A DNA stretch of 64,000 nt. Origin: Cladocopium goreaui. Taxonomy: Eukaryota > Sar > Dinophyceae > Suessiales > Symbiodiniaceae. The position numbers were made by a program, and so were the translations under genes. The stretch is from positions 93,432 to 157,431 of the forward strand of contig CAMXCT020001381.1 in assembly GCA_947184155.2 (NCBI GenBank), written 5' to 3'. Numbering within the stretch: position 1 is the stretch's first letter; each line of letters begins with the position of its first letter. The notes below the pieces were generated by a model. That model saw only the letters and a program-made list of their open reading frames with translations. It was not told where the DNA came from and made no database searches. This document shows, piece by piece, positions 19,199 to 28,377 of the stretch.

Positions 19199-20488
19199 AT
19201 GGTCGATCGCACGGTCTATGCCAATGACAAGACGCCAGATCTGCCATTGCGACAAGTGTTCGGCCGCCAACGTGTTCATCAAGATCTTTGTCGCCTGGCT
19301 GCTGACTCTGGGCTGCTCACGGTCGAGACCTTCGCCATGTTGGGCGACGACATTGCGTCAGTCAAGGCCACATTGAAGAATTTGGTGCCCGACCATGCTC
19401 GGTTTGGCACTGATGCCCCGGCTCAAGAGTTGGCGCTCACGTCTCTGGCCGCAGTGTGGAAGACCTGCAGCACTATGCAGGATCATTTTGCAGCTCGCAG
19501 GGCGAAGATGGAAGAAGATCCATCGAAAGTGCCTGAGATCCCAGGTGAAGATCATGCAGAGTTCCGTGAAATCTTTGTCAATAGACATCCTGATGTGCTC
19601 TTGCCACCACATCGGGAGCCCCACCGGAAGTTCGTCGAACGTGTTCAACGCGACTTTCTTGTTCACGGCTTTGTGCACTTTTACGAGGTGGGGGAGATCA
19701 GGACTCGCAACGAGCAGATCGCTCAGAAAACTGGTCTATCAAAGAACGCCGAAGATCTTCTTCGCGTGGTCATGGTGGATCAGCCGGCAGCGGCCAGCTC
19801 AGAGTCCCAGGTGATGGACAAGCTCCACGCATTCTTCATCACGCTCGAGTACCTGAACATCTGTGAGTTCACCAATGCGGCAGGACCCCTGAAGTACTTA
19901 GCTGAGCTCGAAGAATGGCGGCACGAGAATCGTGGCTTGGCGCTACTGCTCACTGTCGACACCCTGATCCGCAAGAAGGTTCACAGGGTCAGCTCTGATC
20001 AGAGGAAGCAGTTCACCAACTTTTCGGCCGCTCTGCTGGAAGTGCTGACACATCACAAGCAGTTGTGGAATGACGCTCGGTCAAGCGCAGAGCTGGACAA
20101 GTTCAAGCAGGCGCTCCACACCACGGCCCCATCGACACCCGTGACAAAGAAGCGAGATCGCTCAACTTCGCGCTCTCCACCCAAGAGTTCACCGAAGTCC
20201 AAGAAGAACAAGGCACGGCGTGCTCGTCAGAAGCTCCAGTTGCAGAAAGCTCGAGCCACCCTGGCGGCTCAGTCAGCAGGGGACAAATCGGGTGGGTCCA
20301 AGAAGCCTTCCCGTGATGAGCGGGTTCCGGCAAAAGAGTGGCAGACCATCACTTCGTTCAAGTACTCGGGCCCCCGGCGTTGTCCTTTCTACAATTGCTC
20401 TCTGGGCTGCCGTTTTGGGGATCAGTGCAAGCAGAAGCACGCGTGTGTCGAGTGTGGGCATGCCCACCCTTGGCATGGCAACCACTGA
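19199..20488 (+). CDS. Gag-like protein with C-terminal CCCH/Cys-rich finger
   Basis: A 429-residue protein starting at ATG 19199. The N-terminal 300 residues are mainly helical in character, without known motifs. A strongly basic, Ser-rich linker follows (residues about 313-375, including SRSPPKSSPKSKKNKARRAR). The end carries CPFYNCSLGCRFGDQCKQKH and then CVECGHAHPWHGNH, a Cys/His arrangement typical of the RNA-binding finger at the end of Gag proteins of DIRS-type elements. It probably packages element RNA. It ends with TGA at 20486-20488. The methyltransferase-like frame continues in the same reading frame without an ATG, so read-through of this TGA is a possible expression route. Confidence 0.65.
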   Translation: MVDRTVYANDKTPDLPLRQVFGRQRVHQDLCRLAADSGLLTVETFAMLGDDIASVKATLKNLVPDHARFGTDAPAQELALTSLAAVWKTCSTMQDHFAARRAKMEEDPSKVPEIPGEDHAEFREIFVNRHPDVLLPPHREPHRKFVERVQRDFLVHGFVHFYEVGEIRTRNEQIAQKTGLSKNAEDLLRVVMVDQPAAASSESQVMDKLHAFFITLEYLNICEFTNAAGPLKYLAELEEWRHENRGLALLLTVDTLIRKKVHRVSSDQRKQFTNFSAALLEVLTHHKQLWNDARSSAELDKFKQALHTTAPSTPVTKKRDRSTSRSPPKSSPKSKKNKARRARQKLQLQKARATLAAQSAGDKSGGSKKPSRDERVPAKEWQTITSFKYSGPRRCPFYNCSLGCRFGDQCKQKHACVECGHAHPWHGNH

Positions 20489-21268
20489 GCAGCTCATGCC
20501 AGCCAGGAGGAGGTCGGCTCCCCACCTCCTGGCGTTTGGACATGCGAGCCGCCGGTGAGTTCAGTGACAAATGATGATCAGCCCAGTTGGGGTGCTCAGA
20601 CACGTTTGCTGGATCACCATCAGCCTTGGCCTACCTGGGACAGCGTGCCTTCCTCGCTGGCCGACTTGCAAGTTCGTGGGCCCTTCTTCTTGGAGCTCTT
20701 TGCGGGCAAGGCTGGCATTACGGAGGCTGTTCACTTGCTCGGGGTCCCTGTGCTACCACCAGTGGACATTGCGCTGTCTGATCTGGTGCCCACTCCTAGC
20801 GATGTGGTGGATGTCGCGGTGTGGGCTCACATCATGGCGATCATTGCGGCGGGGCTGGTCTTTTTCCTGCATTGTGGTACCCCATGTAACACATTCACTG
20901 CAGCTCGCAAGCTAGACGGTGGCCCGCCGCCGTTGCGCTCCAAAGAGGCTCCTGAAGGGCTACCAGGCTTACGTCCAAGTGATGAGGTGCTCGTTTTTCT
21001 TGGCAATTTGTTTTTAGAACGCTCGGCTGAGGCTTGTTTTCTTGTTTTTGCTCTTGGGGGCGATTTCACCGTTGAAAATCCCCTCCTTAGCTTAATTTGG
21101 GACACTGCCCAAATGCAGCAGCTCTTGGCGGGCGCTCGTGCATTTGCTCTGGACTTCGATCAGTGTGCTTTTGGTACGCCATGGCTGAAACCGACCGACG
21201 CGGCTGGCCAGCTCCACCGAAGTTTTGGATTCAGTGTGCGTGCGCTGCTCGGGCGACCATGTTCATGA
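20489..21268 (+). CDS. Cytosine-5 methyltransferase-like domain of the retrotransposon
   Basis: The frame is open from directly after the Gag-like stop to TGA 21266-21268. It has no ATG before its first motif. Motifs in order: FFLELFAGKAGITEAV, the SAM-binding motif I; LHCGTPCNTFTAAR, resembling motif IV with the catalytic Pro-Cys; and FTVENPLLSLIW, resembling the ENV/ENP motif VI. The length (about 260 residues) is short for a full C5 methyltransferase, and the target-recognition domain is not evident. DIRS-1 carries a Dam-like adenine methyltransferase instead. Cytosine methyltransferases have been reported in dinoflagellate retrotransposons. Expression probably needs read-through from the Gag-like ORF. 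Its last 80 nt overlap the RT frame. Confidence 0.6.
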   Translation, partial: AAHASQEEVGSPPPGVWTCEPPVSSVTNDDQPSWGAQTRLLDHHQPWPTWDSVPSSLADLQVRGPFFLELFAGKAGITEAVHLLGVPVLPPVDIALSDLVPTPSDVVDVAVWAHIMAIIAAGLVFFLHCGTPCNTFTAARKLDGGPPPLRSKEAPEGLPGLRPSDEVLVFLGNLFLERSAEACFLVFALGGDFTVENPLLSLIWDTAQMQQLLAGARAFALDFDQCAFGTPWLKPTDAAGQLHRSFGFSVRALLGRPCS

Positions 21269-23582
21269 GAAACTAAAGGGCAAAGTGTGGGACCCCCAAC
21301 AGCTGAAGATGGTGTTTCGCACCAAGGAGGCTCAGATCTACCCTTGGAGCCTGTGCGCTACATTGGCAGTGCAGATCGCGCAGCTCTTTGTGGACCCCTT
21401 TGCACATTTGGCTCCTTCGTTTGGTCTGAAGGTTCCTGCACATGATCGCAAGCGCGAGCTCCTTTCTACGCGACCGTGGAAAGTTCATCGGCAAGCCGAC
21501 ACGGCCCGCCGGGCTCTCGCTGCAGGCTACCAGCTCAAGCGTGGTGCTCTCAAGCCTTTGTTGGGCATTGAGCTGGAACCGGGAGAAGCCATTCGTTGGG
21601 TCCTACAGGTGCCCCATCCGTTCTCCCAAGCCGCTGGCCTTCCAGCAGATCTTGAACAAGCTCTTCAGCATGTTGTACACAAGGGCGCCCAGATCGTGCA
21701 TGAACGCGCTCGTTTGCTCGCTTTTTGGGAGCGCAGGGCTCAGGAGCTATTGCCGCTCTCCATCTTCAGGATCATGCAGCAGCCTGACGCTGCCCTCAGG
21801 CGCTTGCTGCTTGGCGCCCTTGATCCGCAAAGTGCTCATTTGGGGTCTATTTGCCACGTGGCCCTCTATGAGGAGATGCTGAAGGCGTGTGGCTCCGTTG
21901 ACACTGACCTTCCGGATCTGCTCTTGCGTGGCTTCCCCATCGTCGGCAAGATTGCGGCAACTGGTCGTTGGCCGCCATATCCTAAAGATCAGAAAGTTTT
22001 CCCGGTGCAAGAAGCTTTGTCTCGGGCCTGGGACTTACGCTCGAAAATTGTGCATCGAGTTGCAGGTGTTCCTGTCTCAGAAAATCTGCAGAAGATCTGG
22101 GATGCGACAATCGAAGATGTTGTGGAAGGCTCTTGTTTGGGACCTTTTCAGGCCGCGGAAGAAGTCACGACTATGCTGGGATGTGATGATTGGATCCCAA
22201 CGCAGAGGTTCGAAGTCGTGCAAAAGAACAAGGTCAGAGGGTGCGATAGTGCTACCACAAATATGATCAACCAAATTACAGAGATCACGGAGAAACTCCA
22301 ACTGCCCTCCACCGACATGAATGTGGCAGCGCTCAGACGCCTGAAGACTTTGGCTCCTGAAGCAGCTCTTCGAGGGTGGGTGCTCGATGAGAGAAAAGCA
22401 TATAGGCAAGTGGCTGTTCGTCCTGATCACAGAAAGTTCTCGGTGATCTGCCTCAAGAACCCTGCCACGAACAAGCCTGTGTTCTTTGTGATGGTTGGTC
22501 ATTCATTTGGCTTGGTGTCCGCTGTCTACAACTACAACCGTTGTTCGGCGGCCATCAACGAGATCCTTGTGAAGCTGTTTGGTCTGGTAGCTTTCAGTTT
22601 CTATGACGATAAGTATGGCTTTGAACCAGCGTCATCTGCCCCGAGCGCAAAGTTAGTGGCGGAACGTGTTCACACGTGGCTTGGTGCTCAGTTTGATCAG
22701 AAGAAGCTCCAACTGTCATCGAGCCCGACCATTTTAGGTGTTACCTACAATTTGGATTTGATGCAGCTGGAGATCAAGAGAGAGAGGCGTGATGATTTGC
22801 TCGAGGAAATGGATTCTGTGCTTCACTCTGGTCTACTAGACCCAGGCTCTGCTGGAAAGTTGAAAGGAAAGCTGATGTTCGGTGCCTCGCAGTTGTGGGG
22901 CAAAGTCGGTAGGGCATTTTTGCGATCCATTTCTGAAAGGCAGTACTGCAAGTTTCCAAACGGAGGCGAGTTCAAGTTGGGCAAAGCGCTTGAGGAGTCC
23001 CTGAGACAGTGGAGGAAGCTCGTCGCTGGTGGGCCCCCTCGCCCGATTGATGTGGCTCATGAACGGCTCTCAGATGCAGTGATCTTCACTGATGGTTTTA
23101 CTCCTGATCCGAGGTCTCCTGAGCGTTTGCCCGATAGGATAGGTGCTGTTCTTTTTGATCGTAGGTTGAATGCTCCTCGACAGTTTACTGCAGTTGTTCC
23201 TGATCAGGTCAAGAATTTTTGGTGTGAGCGAACTACACAGATTGTCCCGATCGAAATGCTTGCTCCGATCGTTGCACTTCAGACTTTTGCCGATCGCGTC
23301 AGAGGGGCTGATATTATCCTTCTGATCGATTCTGAGGCAGTCGAAGGGGCTTTGATCAAAGGGTATTCGTGTCGTGAGGACATTTGTTTGCTCATTTCCA
23401 TCTTTTGGGATCTGGCGCTCAGTTTACGGGCTCGAATTTTTATCGATCGAATATCGACCGATGCCAATCCGGCCGACTGGCCATCCCGCAATTTGATGGA
23501 TAGGGGAACTAGTGTTGGGTGGTCCACAGTCGATCCTTCCTGGCCTCGAGTATTGTTCAATGGTACTTGTGGGCCTGGGTAG
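21189..23582 (+). CDS. Reverse transcriptase - RNase H polyprotein
   Basis: The frame opens after a TGA at 21186-21188 and ends with TAG 23580-23582, just inside repeat B1. It has no early ATG; it overlaps the methyltransferase-like frame by 80 nt and lies in the +1 frame relative to it, so frameshifting is a plausible link. The join that keeps protein sense is around 21258-21268, at TCA TGA. RT motifs: A (WVLDERKAYRQVAVRP), B (GHSFGLVSAVYNYNR) and C with FYDD (AFSFYDDKYGFEP). RNase H follows with its four acidic positions: VIFTDGF, PIEMLA, LLIDSE and TDANPADWPSRN. The protein copies element RNA and removes the template strand. The reading frame is intact over about 790 codons. Confidence 0.88.
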   Translation, partial: NRPTRLASSTEVLDSVCVRCSGDHVHEKLKGKVWDPQQLKMVFRTKEAQIYPWSLCATLAVQIAQLFVDPFAHLAPSFGLKVPAHDRKRELLSTRPWKVHRQADTARRALAAGYQLKRGALKPLLGIELEPGEAIRWVLQVPHPFSQAAGLPADLEQALQHVVHKGAQIVHERARLLAFWERRAQELLPLSIFRIMQQPDAALRRLLLGALDPQSAHLGSICHVALYEEMLKACGSVDTDLPDLLLRGFPIVGKIAATGRWPPYPKDQKVFPVQEALSRAWDLRSKIVHRVAGVPVSENLQKIWDATIEDVVEGSCLGPFQAAEEVTTMLGCDDWIPTQRFEVVQKNKVRGCDSATTNMINQITEITEKLQLPSTDMNVAALRRLKTLAPEAALRGWVLDERKAYRQVAVRPDHRKFSVICLKNPATNKPVFFVMVGHSFGLVSAVYNYNRCSAAINEILVKLFGLVAFSFYDDKYGFEPASSAPSAKLVAERVHTWLGAQFDQKKLQLSSSPTILGVTYNLDLMQLEIKRERRDDLLEEMDSVLHSGLLDPGSAGKLKGKLMFGASQLWGKVGRAFLRSISERQYCKFPNGGEFKLGKALEESLRQWRKLVAGGPPRPIDVAHERLSDAVIFTDGFTPDPRSPERLPDRIGAVLFDRRLNAPRQFTAVVPDQVKNFWCERTTQIVPIEMLAPIVALQTFADRVRGADIILLIDSEAVEGALIKGYSCREDICLLISIFWDLALSLRARIFIDRISTDANPADWPSRNLMDRGTSVGWSTVDPSWPRVLFNGTCGPG

Positions 23583-23932
23583 CATTGTTCATTTTTGTCA
23601 TCCTGCCATGTTTCATGTCTCTTGCCGTTCAGAGCTGACCTGTGCATTATCCAGCTCGTTCCGGCTTGAGCCTGCATGTGTTCTAAGCGATGACATCTGT
23701 TTTCATTTGACAAGGGATTGACTGGGCTGCTCGCCCCCATGCCATGAGCGGTCCAAAAACAGTGCGCCTGCATTGCTCATGGACCGTTGTGCACTCAGCC
23801 TGAACATATTCGAACGTTCTGATTTGCGATTATTTATTTCAAAATTTTGGATGGAGAATTTGATCGGTGAGTGTTTTGAGTTTTGAGAGTGGAAGCAGTG
23901 AAGAAGGCAGAGTGATCAACTCTGCGCCAATC
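23576..23932 (+). repeat. Split direct repeat B1
   Basis: 357 bp, matching 24312-24668 with about one difference (ATGTGTTCTAAG here, ATGTGCTCTAAG in B2). It starts within the last codons of RT-RNase H. Confidence 0.9.
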
Positions 23933-23944
23933 GAAACGTGAGTC

Positions 23945-24244
23945 GTTTGCATGCTATCGGTTAGGTAGGTCTGGAGCAAGCGAGGGACTCATATGAGATT
24001 GTGTTCACTGTTTCTACTTTTGTGTTTGGTGTTCGCTACTACATGTATGATCTTATATTTCCCTGTTCCTATATGTCTGATCTCTGATTTATAGGTTGCT
24101 CTGGGATATATAATTTATTTCATACATGTTTGATCTTGCCTTTCATGAGGGGTCATTTCACCTGCTGCTCAGGACGTTGACCCTCGTGCCATTTTGGCGC
24201 AAGATCATTTTGTGGTGATCACCTTTGGCCTGACTTTTCGTTGT
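23945..24244 (+). repeat. Split direct repeat A2
   Basis: 300 bp, a copy of A1. It carries the same spliced-leader-like motif at 24188-24203. The 12-nt spacer GAAACGTGAGTC separates it from B1. Confidence 0.9.
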
Positions 24245-24256
24245 CCACGACCCACC

Positions 24257-24290
24257 CACCCTTCTTGGGTGTGGTGAGGTTGACCTCACC
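24257..24290 (+). other. Paired hairpins in the A2-B2 spacer
   Basis: CACCC-TTCTT-GGGTG (24257-24271) is followed at once by a perfect 8-bp stem GGTGAGGT-TG-ACCTCACC (24273-24290). They lie in the 67-nt spacer found only once in the element, where a terminator, packaging or recombination structure would fit. Confidence 0.6.
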
Positions 24291-24311
24291 GGAGTTCTCT
24301 GCAAGCAGCAT

Positions 24312-24668
24312 TGGGTAGCATTGTTCATTTTTGTCATCCTGCCATGTTTCATGTCTCTTGCCGTTCAGAGCTGACCTGTGCATTATCCAGCTCGTTCCGG
24401 CTTGAGCCTGCATGTGCTCTAAGCGATGACATCTGTTTTCATTTGACAAGGGATTGACTGGGCTGCTCGCCCCCATGCCATGAGCGGTCCAAAAACAGTG
24501 CGCCTGCATTGCTCATGGACCGTTGTGCACTCAGCCTGAACATATTCGAACGTTCTGATTTGCGATTATTTATTTCAAAATTTTGGATGGAGAATTTGAT
24601 CGGTGAGTGTTTTGAGTTTTGAGAGTGGAAGCAGTGAAGAAGGCAGAGTGATCAACTCTGCGCCAATC
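24312..24668 (+). repeat. Split direct repeat B2 and right end of the element
   Basis: 357-bp copy of B1. The right junction reads GCGCCAATC followed by host CCACACAAATC. Units B and C read CTAATCCCACAC at the same point, so AATC is shared by element and host and the crossover lies within it. Confidence 0.85.
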
Positions 24669-25750
24669 CCACACAAATCTTCTGCCACATGTTTTGGAAC
24701 TCTGTTCTTAAAGCCTGTATTCAAAAGTCCCAAGCCTTGTGTCAGTGCTTTTGGCACAGGCAACTCCTGCAACTCGTCCACAACCATGCAGTTGAAGAAC
24801 ATAAGCAGAATTTCATCCAATTGCAGTTTTCAGATTTCTAGGGTATCAAATCAAAACTGGCTACATTTGTGCCATGATCGGCTCTGGTTTTCGGGTGATG
24901 TTGGCATTTTCAGTCACCTAGCATCCACAACAACTTGAAAAAGGGTTTCTGAGCTCACCGGGACACAATCCTTCCCAACCCCTAGTCACAGTTTCTTCAT
25001 CGGCAACAGCTCCCCTTCTGAGTGAAAGCTGATATTGATGGATATGTTCGGACTCTCAAGTCTAGCACAATAGACTCCAAATACTTTTGTCTTCAAACCT
25101 GTCCCAATCAGATAGGTTTCAACCCCGCACCAACCTTCCTTTTCGCTGTATAGTGGACAGTGAAATGTTTCCCTTGGCAGAAATACTTGTCCAATGACTT
25201 TCATGCCTGCCACCAAGCCGCACCTCGCATTGTGTTTCAACCCCGCACCTTCCCACCTCACAGCTCTTGCGTTTCTCCTGGCATTCTTTTGTCAGACATG
25301 TCCTGATTTCACTGCACTTGGATAGTCCAAAGTTATTCATGAAATATTTTTTAGACACGTGACACATGATGTTGAGAAAGTCAGGTGCAGCTGCTGGTAC
25401 GATTTAAACAAAACGATAGAGCAAGAACATATATATGTTGCGATGATTGCCCCTCTTGTTTTTCGCCATGCCTCACACTAAAAGATACAAAAAGTATCGG
25501 CTTGGTGGATCTGATATTTATGACATATCCGCAAATTTTGCCCAACCACCTGGAGAAAAGCTTTGTTTTGCGATGATTGCTCTCGTTTTCTCCCCAATGC
25601 CTGACACCAAGAGTATCGGCTGGCAGATCTATCTATGACCTATCCAAAAATATTTGCCCAACAACCCGGAGAAACATCCCAGTGCTACGCCTTGTTTCTC
25701 GACAGCAGCCGCAGCCGCCCGCCTTCCGCGACGCATCCTCGGCGCCCGAG
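24669..25750. other. Host intron-like sequence resumed after the element
   Basis: Collinear with about 42080-42470 (B) and 59600-60740 (C). It includes the recurring block with CCTCACACTAAAAGATAC and AAAGTATC that precedes most internal ankyrin exons. Open frames through it differ between copies, so it is treated as intron. Confidence 0.5.
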
Positions 25751-25849
25751 GCCAGACGGCGCTGCATTGGGCGGCTCGGGAAGGCCAGGCCGCCGTGGTC
25801 GAGCAGCTGATCTCTGCGGGGGCCACGGTGGACGCGGCCGACGAAGACG
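25751..25849 (+). CDS. Internal ankyrin-repeat exon (ANK2), unit A copy 1
   Basis: 99 nt, 33 codons, phase 1 at both ends. It encodes QTALHWAAREGQAAVVEQL and then ISAGATVDAADED, a full consensus ankyrin repeat with the TALHWAA and GA signatures. It lies between AG (25749-25750) and a GC donor (G^GCCGTGGCC). Upstream of the AG, copies differ by indels that destroy the frame, while inside the exon the frame is kept; this supports the exon border. Without splicing the frame would run on as GRGPGRVFGSFWEWLW and further. Confidence 0.65.
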
Positions 25850-27045
25850 GCCGTGGCCCCGGAAGGGTTTTCGGGTCGTTTTGGGAGTGGCTCTGGCGAG
25901 GTGATGGAAGGGGTTCGTACATTGGCAGCTGATTTTCGTGCTGTGCTTTGGGATGTTGAGGGGTACTCGTACTTGTTGTTTAAGGATCCACTTTGTGATG
26001 GGATTGGCCTCTTGAAATTCGGGTAAAAGAAATGAGATGAAACGAGTAGAAAGCAGAAGGAATTACGCGGTCTCAAGTGTTTACTGGGTTCGGGTTTAAT
26101 GATTTGGAGCTTGGTCCCAGATCTGTCCTTGAAATTGCGATCGCCGTATGGAACAAATTTTGACAGCAGAGCTGTCAGATATTTTCACTGCCAGCGGTAG
26201 AATGTAGCGATTTTATTTTTGTTGCAGGCATGTATTCTGAGTCTGAAAATGGAAAACACATGGGATCCCTGAAAGAACAGCTGTGAGGCATTGATTGTCC
26301 CAGACTTGACGCGACGACACATTGAAAACTCAGCATGACAAATGGCGTGAATGCCATGGGCTTGGGCACCTGGGTCAATCCCATTGGATATTTACAGTAG
26401 GTGTCCAAGGCACGCCGGCATCATATTTTTAAATCAAAATTCATCAAAATTTCCTGTCATCATGAGATTAGTGTACTCCATTTTGTTCAGTTTTGGTAAT
26501 CCCTCAAGAATCTTATTTCTTGTTATTGCTTAACTTGAGAAAACGGTTTATCCGCACAGTCCAAAGCTAAACACGCGACACATGATGTTGCGAAAGCCAG
26601 GTGCAACTGCTGGTAAGATCTAAACAACACGGTAGAGCGAGAACATATTTTGCGATGATTGCTCCTCTTGTTTTTCGCCATGCCTCACACTAAAACATAC
26701 AAAATATCAGCTTGGCAGATCTTCTATCTATGACCTACAATAGTTATGGGATGTTATGGGTTTGTTACGTTTCATTCAGGCATGTCTCCATGAGGATATA
26801 GAGGCCTGGGCTGATTTCACTGCACTTGGCATGAAACACTATACATGCGACACATGATGTTGCGAAAGTAAGGTGCAACTGCTTGTAAGATCTCCATTAA
26901 ACAAACATGTAACATGACTGATTTGCGATGATTCTCTCGTTTTCTCCCCAGTGCCTCACACCAAGAGTATCGGCTGGCAGATCTATATCTATGACCCATC
27001 CAAAAATATTTGCCCAACAACCCGGAGAAGCATCCAATGACTACT
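25850..27045. other. Inter-exon sequence with a possible alternative last exon
   Basis: Intron-like sequence shared with the other ankyrin sub-units. It contains the short candidate exon at 26228-26286 and further partial copies of the CCTCACACTAAAA block at 26680 and 26950. No other gene was seen. Confidence 0.45.
26228..26286 (+). CDS. Candidate alternative C-terminal exon, unit A
   Basis: It follows a good acceptor (TTTTTGTTGCAG) and starts in phase 1, compatible with the ankyrin exon donors. It encodes MYSESENGKHMGSLKEQL and a stop. Copies with the same acceptor and frame occur at 44408 and 61233; a fourth at 31552 has lost the AG. Use as an alternative last exon is inference. Confidence 0.35.
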
Positions 27046-27299
27046 GAGACCCCAAAGTGAAGATATTATCAGTTCAGGCACTTAATGAATTTATAAGTAT
27101 CTGATAAGTTGCTACCAGTAGTACCGCACAAGGCGGTGGCGGAAGTTTCAAAAATAGGAAACCTATAGGAGAGCTTGGTTGTTGTGAATCACGGATGGCA
27201 GAGCGAATCCACTGATTGACCGAAAGGTGGTTGGAGTTGTGTTTGCTGGAGTGGTTGCAATGGTTGCAGTGGTCACCTCACCCACAACTGCTGGATGTA

Positions 27300-27635
27300 G
27301 TGTGATGTACTGCAACTGTAGTTGTAGTTGTAGCGTAGTGGAGTTGTAGTTGTGGTGTAATGTAATTAGTGTAGTGTAGTTGCAGTCATATAGTTGTAGT
27401 GTAGTTGTTTTGTAGTAGTTAGTTGTAGTTGTTGTAGTTGTGTTTAGGTGTGTAGTTGTTGTTGTAGCTGTAGTTGTTGTGTAGTTGTAGTTGTTGTTAG
27501 TTGTAGTTGTAGTTGTTGTAGTTGTAGTTGTTGTTAGTTGTTGTTGTTGTTGTTTTTTTGCTTTGCTGTTGTCGTCGAAGTTAGGGTAGTTAGTTAGTGA
27601 AGTTAGTTAAGTTAGTCAGTTAGTTAAGTTAATCA
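27300..27635 (+). repeat. GTAGTT / GTTGTA simple-repeat tract
   Basis: Irregular repeats of GTTGTAGTTGTAG grading into GTTAGTTAAGTTAGTCA. It lies inside the inverted-repeat element. Confidence 0.85.
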
Positions 27636-27639
27636 GTGT

Positions 27640-28022
27640 CTACTTTTTCGACATCTTAACGTCAAAAAAGGCTCAAAAACCCTCAGTTTTTTACACTTTT
27701 GACTTCGAAATGTGCTTCGCGCCACAACGGCGTGCACTTTTTCAACATCTAACTTCCAAAAGTGGCCGAACATGTGGTGTTTTGTACATTTTGACTTCGA
27801 AATGTGCTTCGCGCCACAACGGCGTGCACTTTTTCGACATCTCAACTTCCAAAAGTGGTCCGAACCCCTAGCGTTTTTAACATTTTGACTTCGAAATGTG
27901 CTTCGCGCCACAACGGCGTGCACTTTTTCGACATCTCAACTTCCAAAAGTGGTCCGAAGCTGGTGCGTTTTTAACATTTTGACTTGGAAATGTGCTTCGC
28001 GCCACAACGGCGTGCACTCTTT
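27640..28022 (+). repeat. 92-95-bp tandem repeat, four copies
   Basis: CTTCGCGCCACAACGGCGTG recurs at about 27715, 27808, 27902 and 27996. Each unit also has TTTTTCGACATC and ACTTCCAAAAGTGG. CGCC-ACAA-CGGCG can form a small stem. Open frames on both strands come from the repeat. Confidence 0.85.
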
Positions 28023-28377
28023 CATTTCTCATCTGGCCAGCTGGCTCCGCACCCGCCGCTTCAGCGAGCCTACTTTTCGACCCTCCGGAGCCGCAAATCA
28101 TTGGAAAAACACAGTGTTTCGCGACTTTCCTACCTTTTCGCGCATCTGTATCTTCTTTCTTCTGACTCTTTCTCTTCTACTCTTCTCTCTTCTAATCTTT
28201 CTCTTCTCTCTGCCTCTGCCCTGCTCTGCTTTTCATCTGTCCATATTGTCAGAAGTTTGACTTCTAAACTTCCTTCGATTATCCTGCTAATATCCCGTTT
28301 AAATAGTATTTTTAAAATTATTCAGTTTTTAGTTCCATTTATCGTTTAGGTGAACTTATAACATAATAATGAATATA
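28023..28377. other. Noncoding, pyrimidine-rich
   Basis: A TCTTCTCTTCT-rich tract (28145-28240) is followed by AT-rich sequence. No gene is seen. Confidence 0.4.

Larger units (their letters stand above)
14220..24668 (+). mobile_element. DIRS-class (Ngaro/PAT-like) tyrosine-recombinase retrotransposon
   Basis: A 10.45-kb element with split direct repeats: A1 (14220-14519), internal ORFs, B1 (23576-23932), a 12-nt spacer, A2 (23945-24244), a 67-nt spacer, B2 (24312-24668). This A1-B1A2B2 layout, with a tyrosine recombinase, RT and RNase H and no DDE integrase, marks Ngaro/PAT-type DIRS elements. A1/A2 and B1/B2 differ by about one base each, so insertion was recent. The unoccupied site in unit B (about 42060-42085) and unit C (about 59585-59610) shows that no target duplication was made. 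The gene order (unknown ORF1, recombinase, Gag-like, methyltransferase-like, RT-RNase H) puts the recombinase before RT, unlike DIRS-1 and Ngaro as usually drawn. Confidence 0.9.

Noticed and set aside
27633-28101. Minus-strand frames reading HAVVARSTFRSQ repeats
   Set aside because: Translation of the 92-95-bp tandem repeat.
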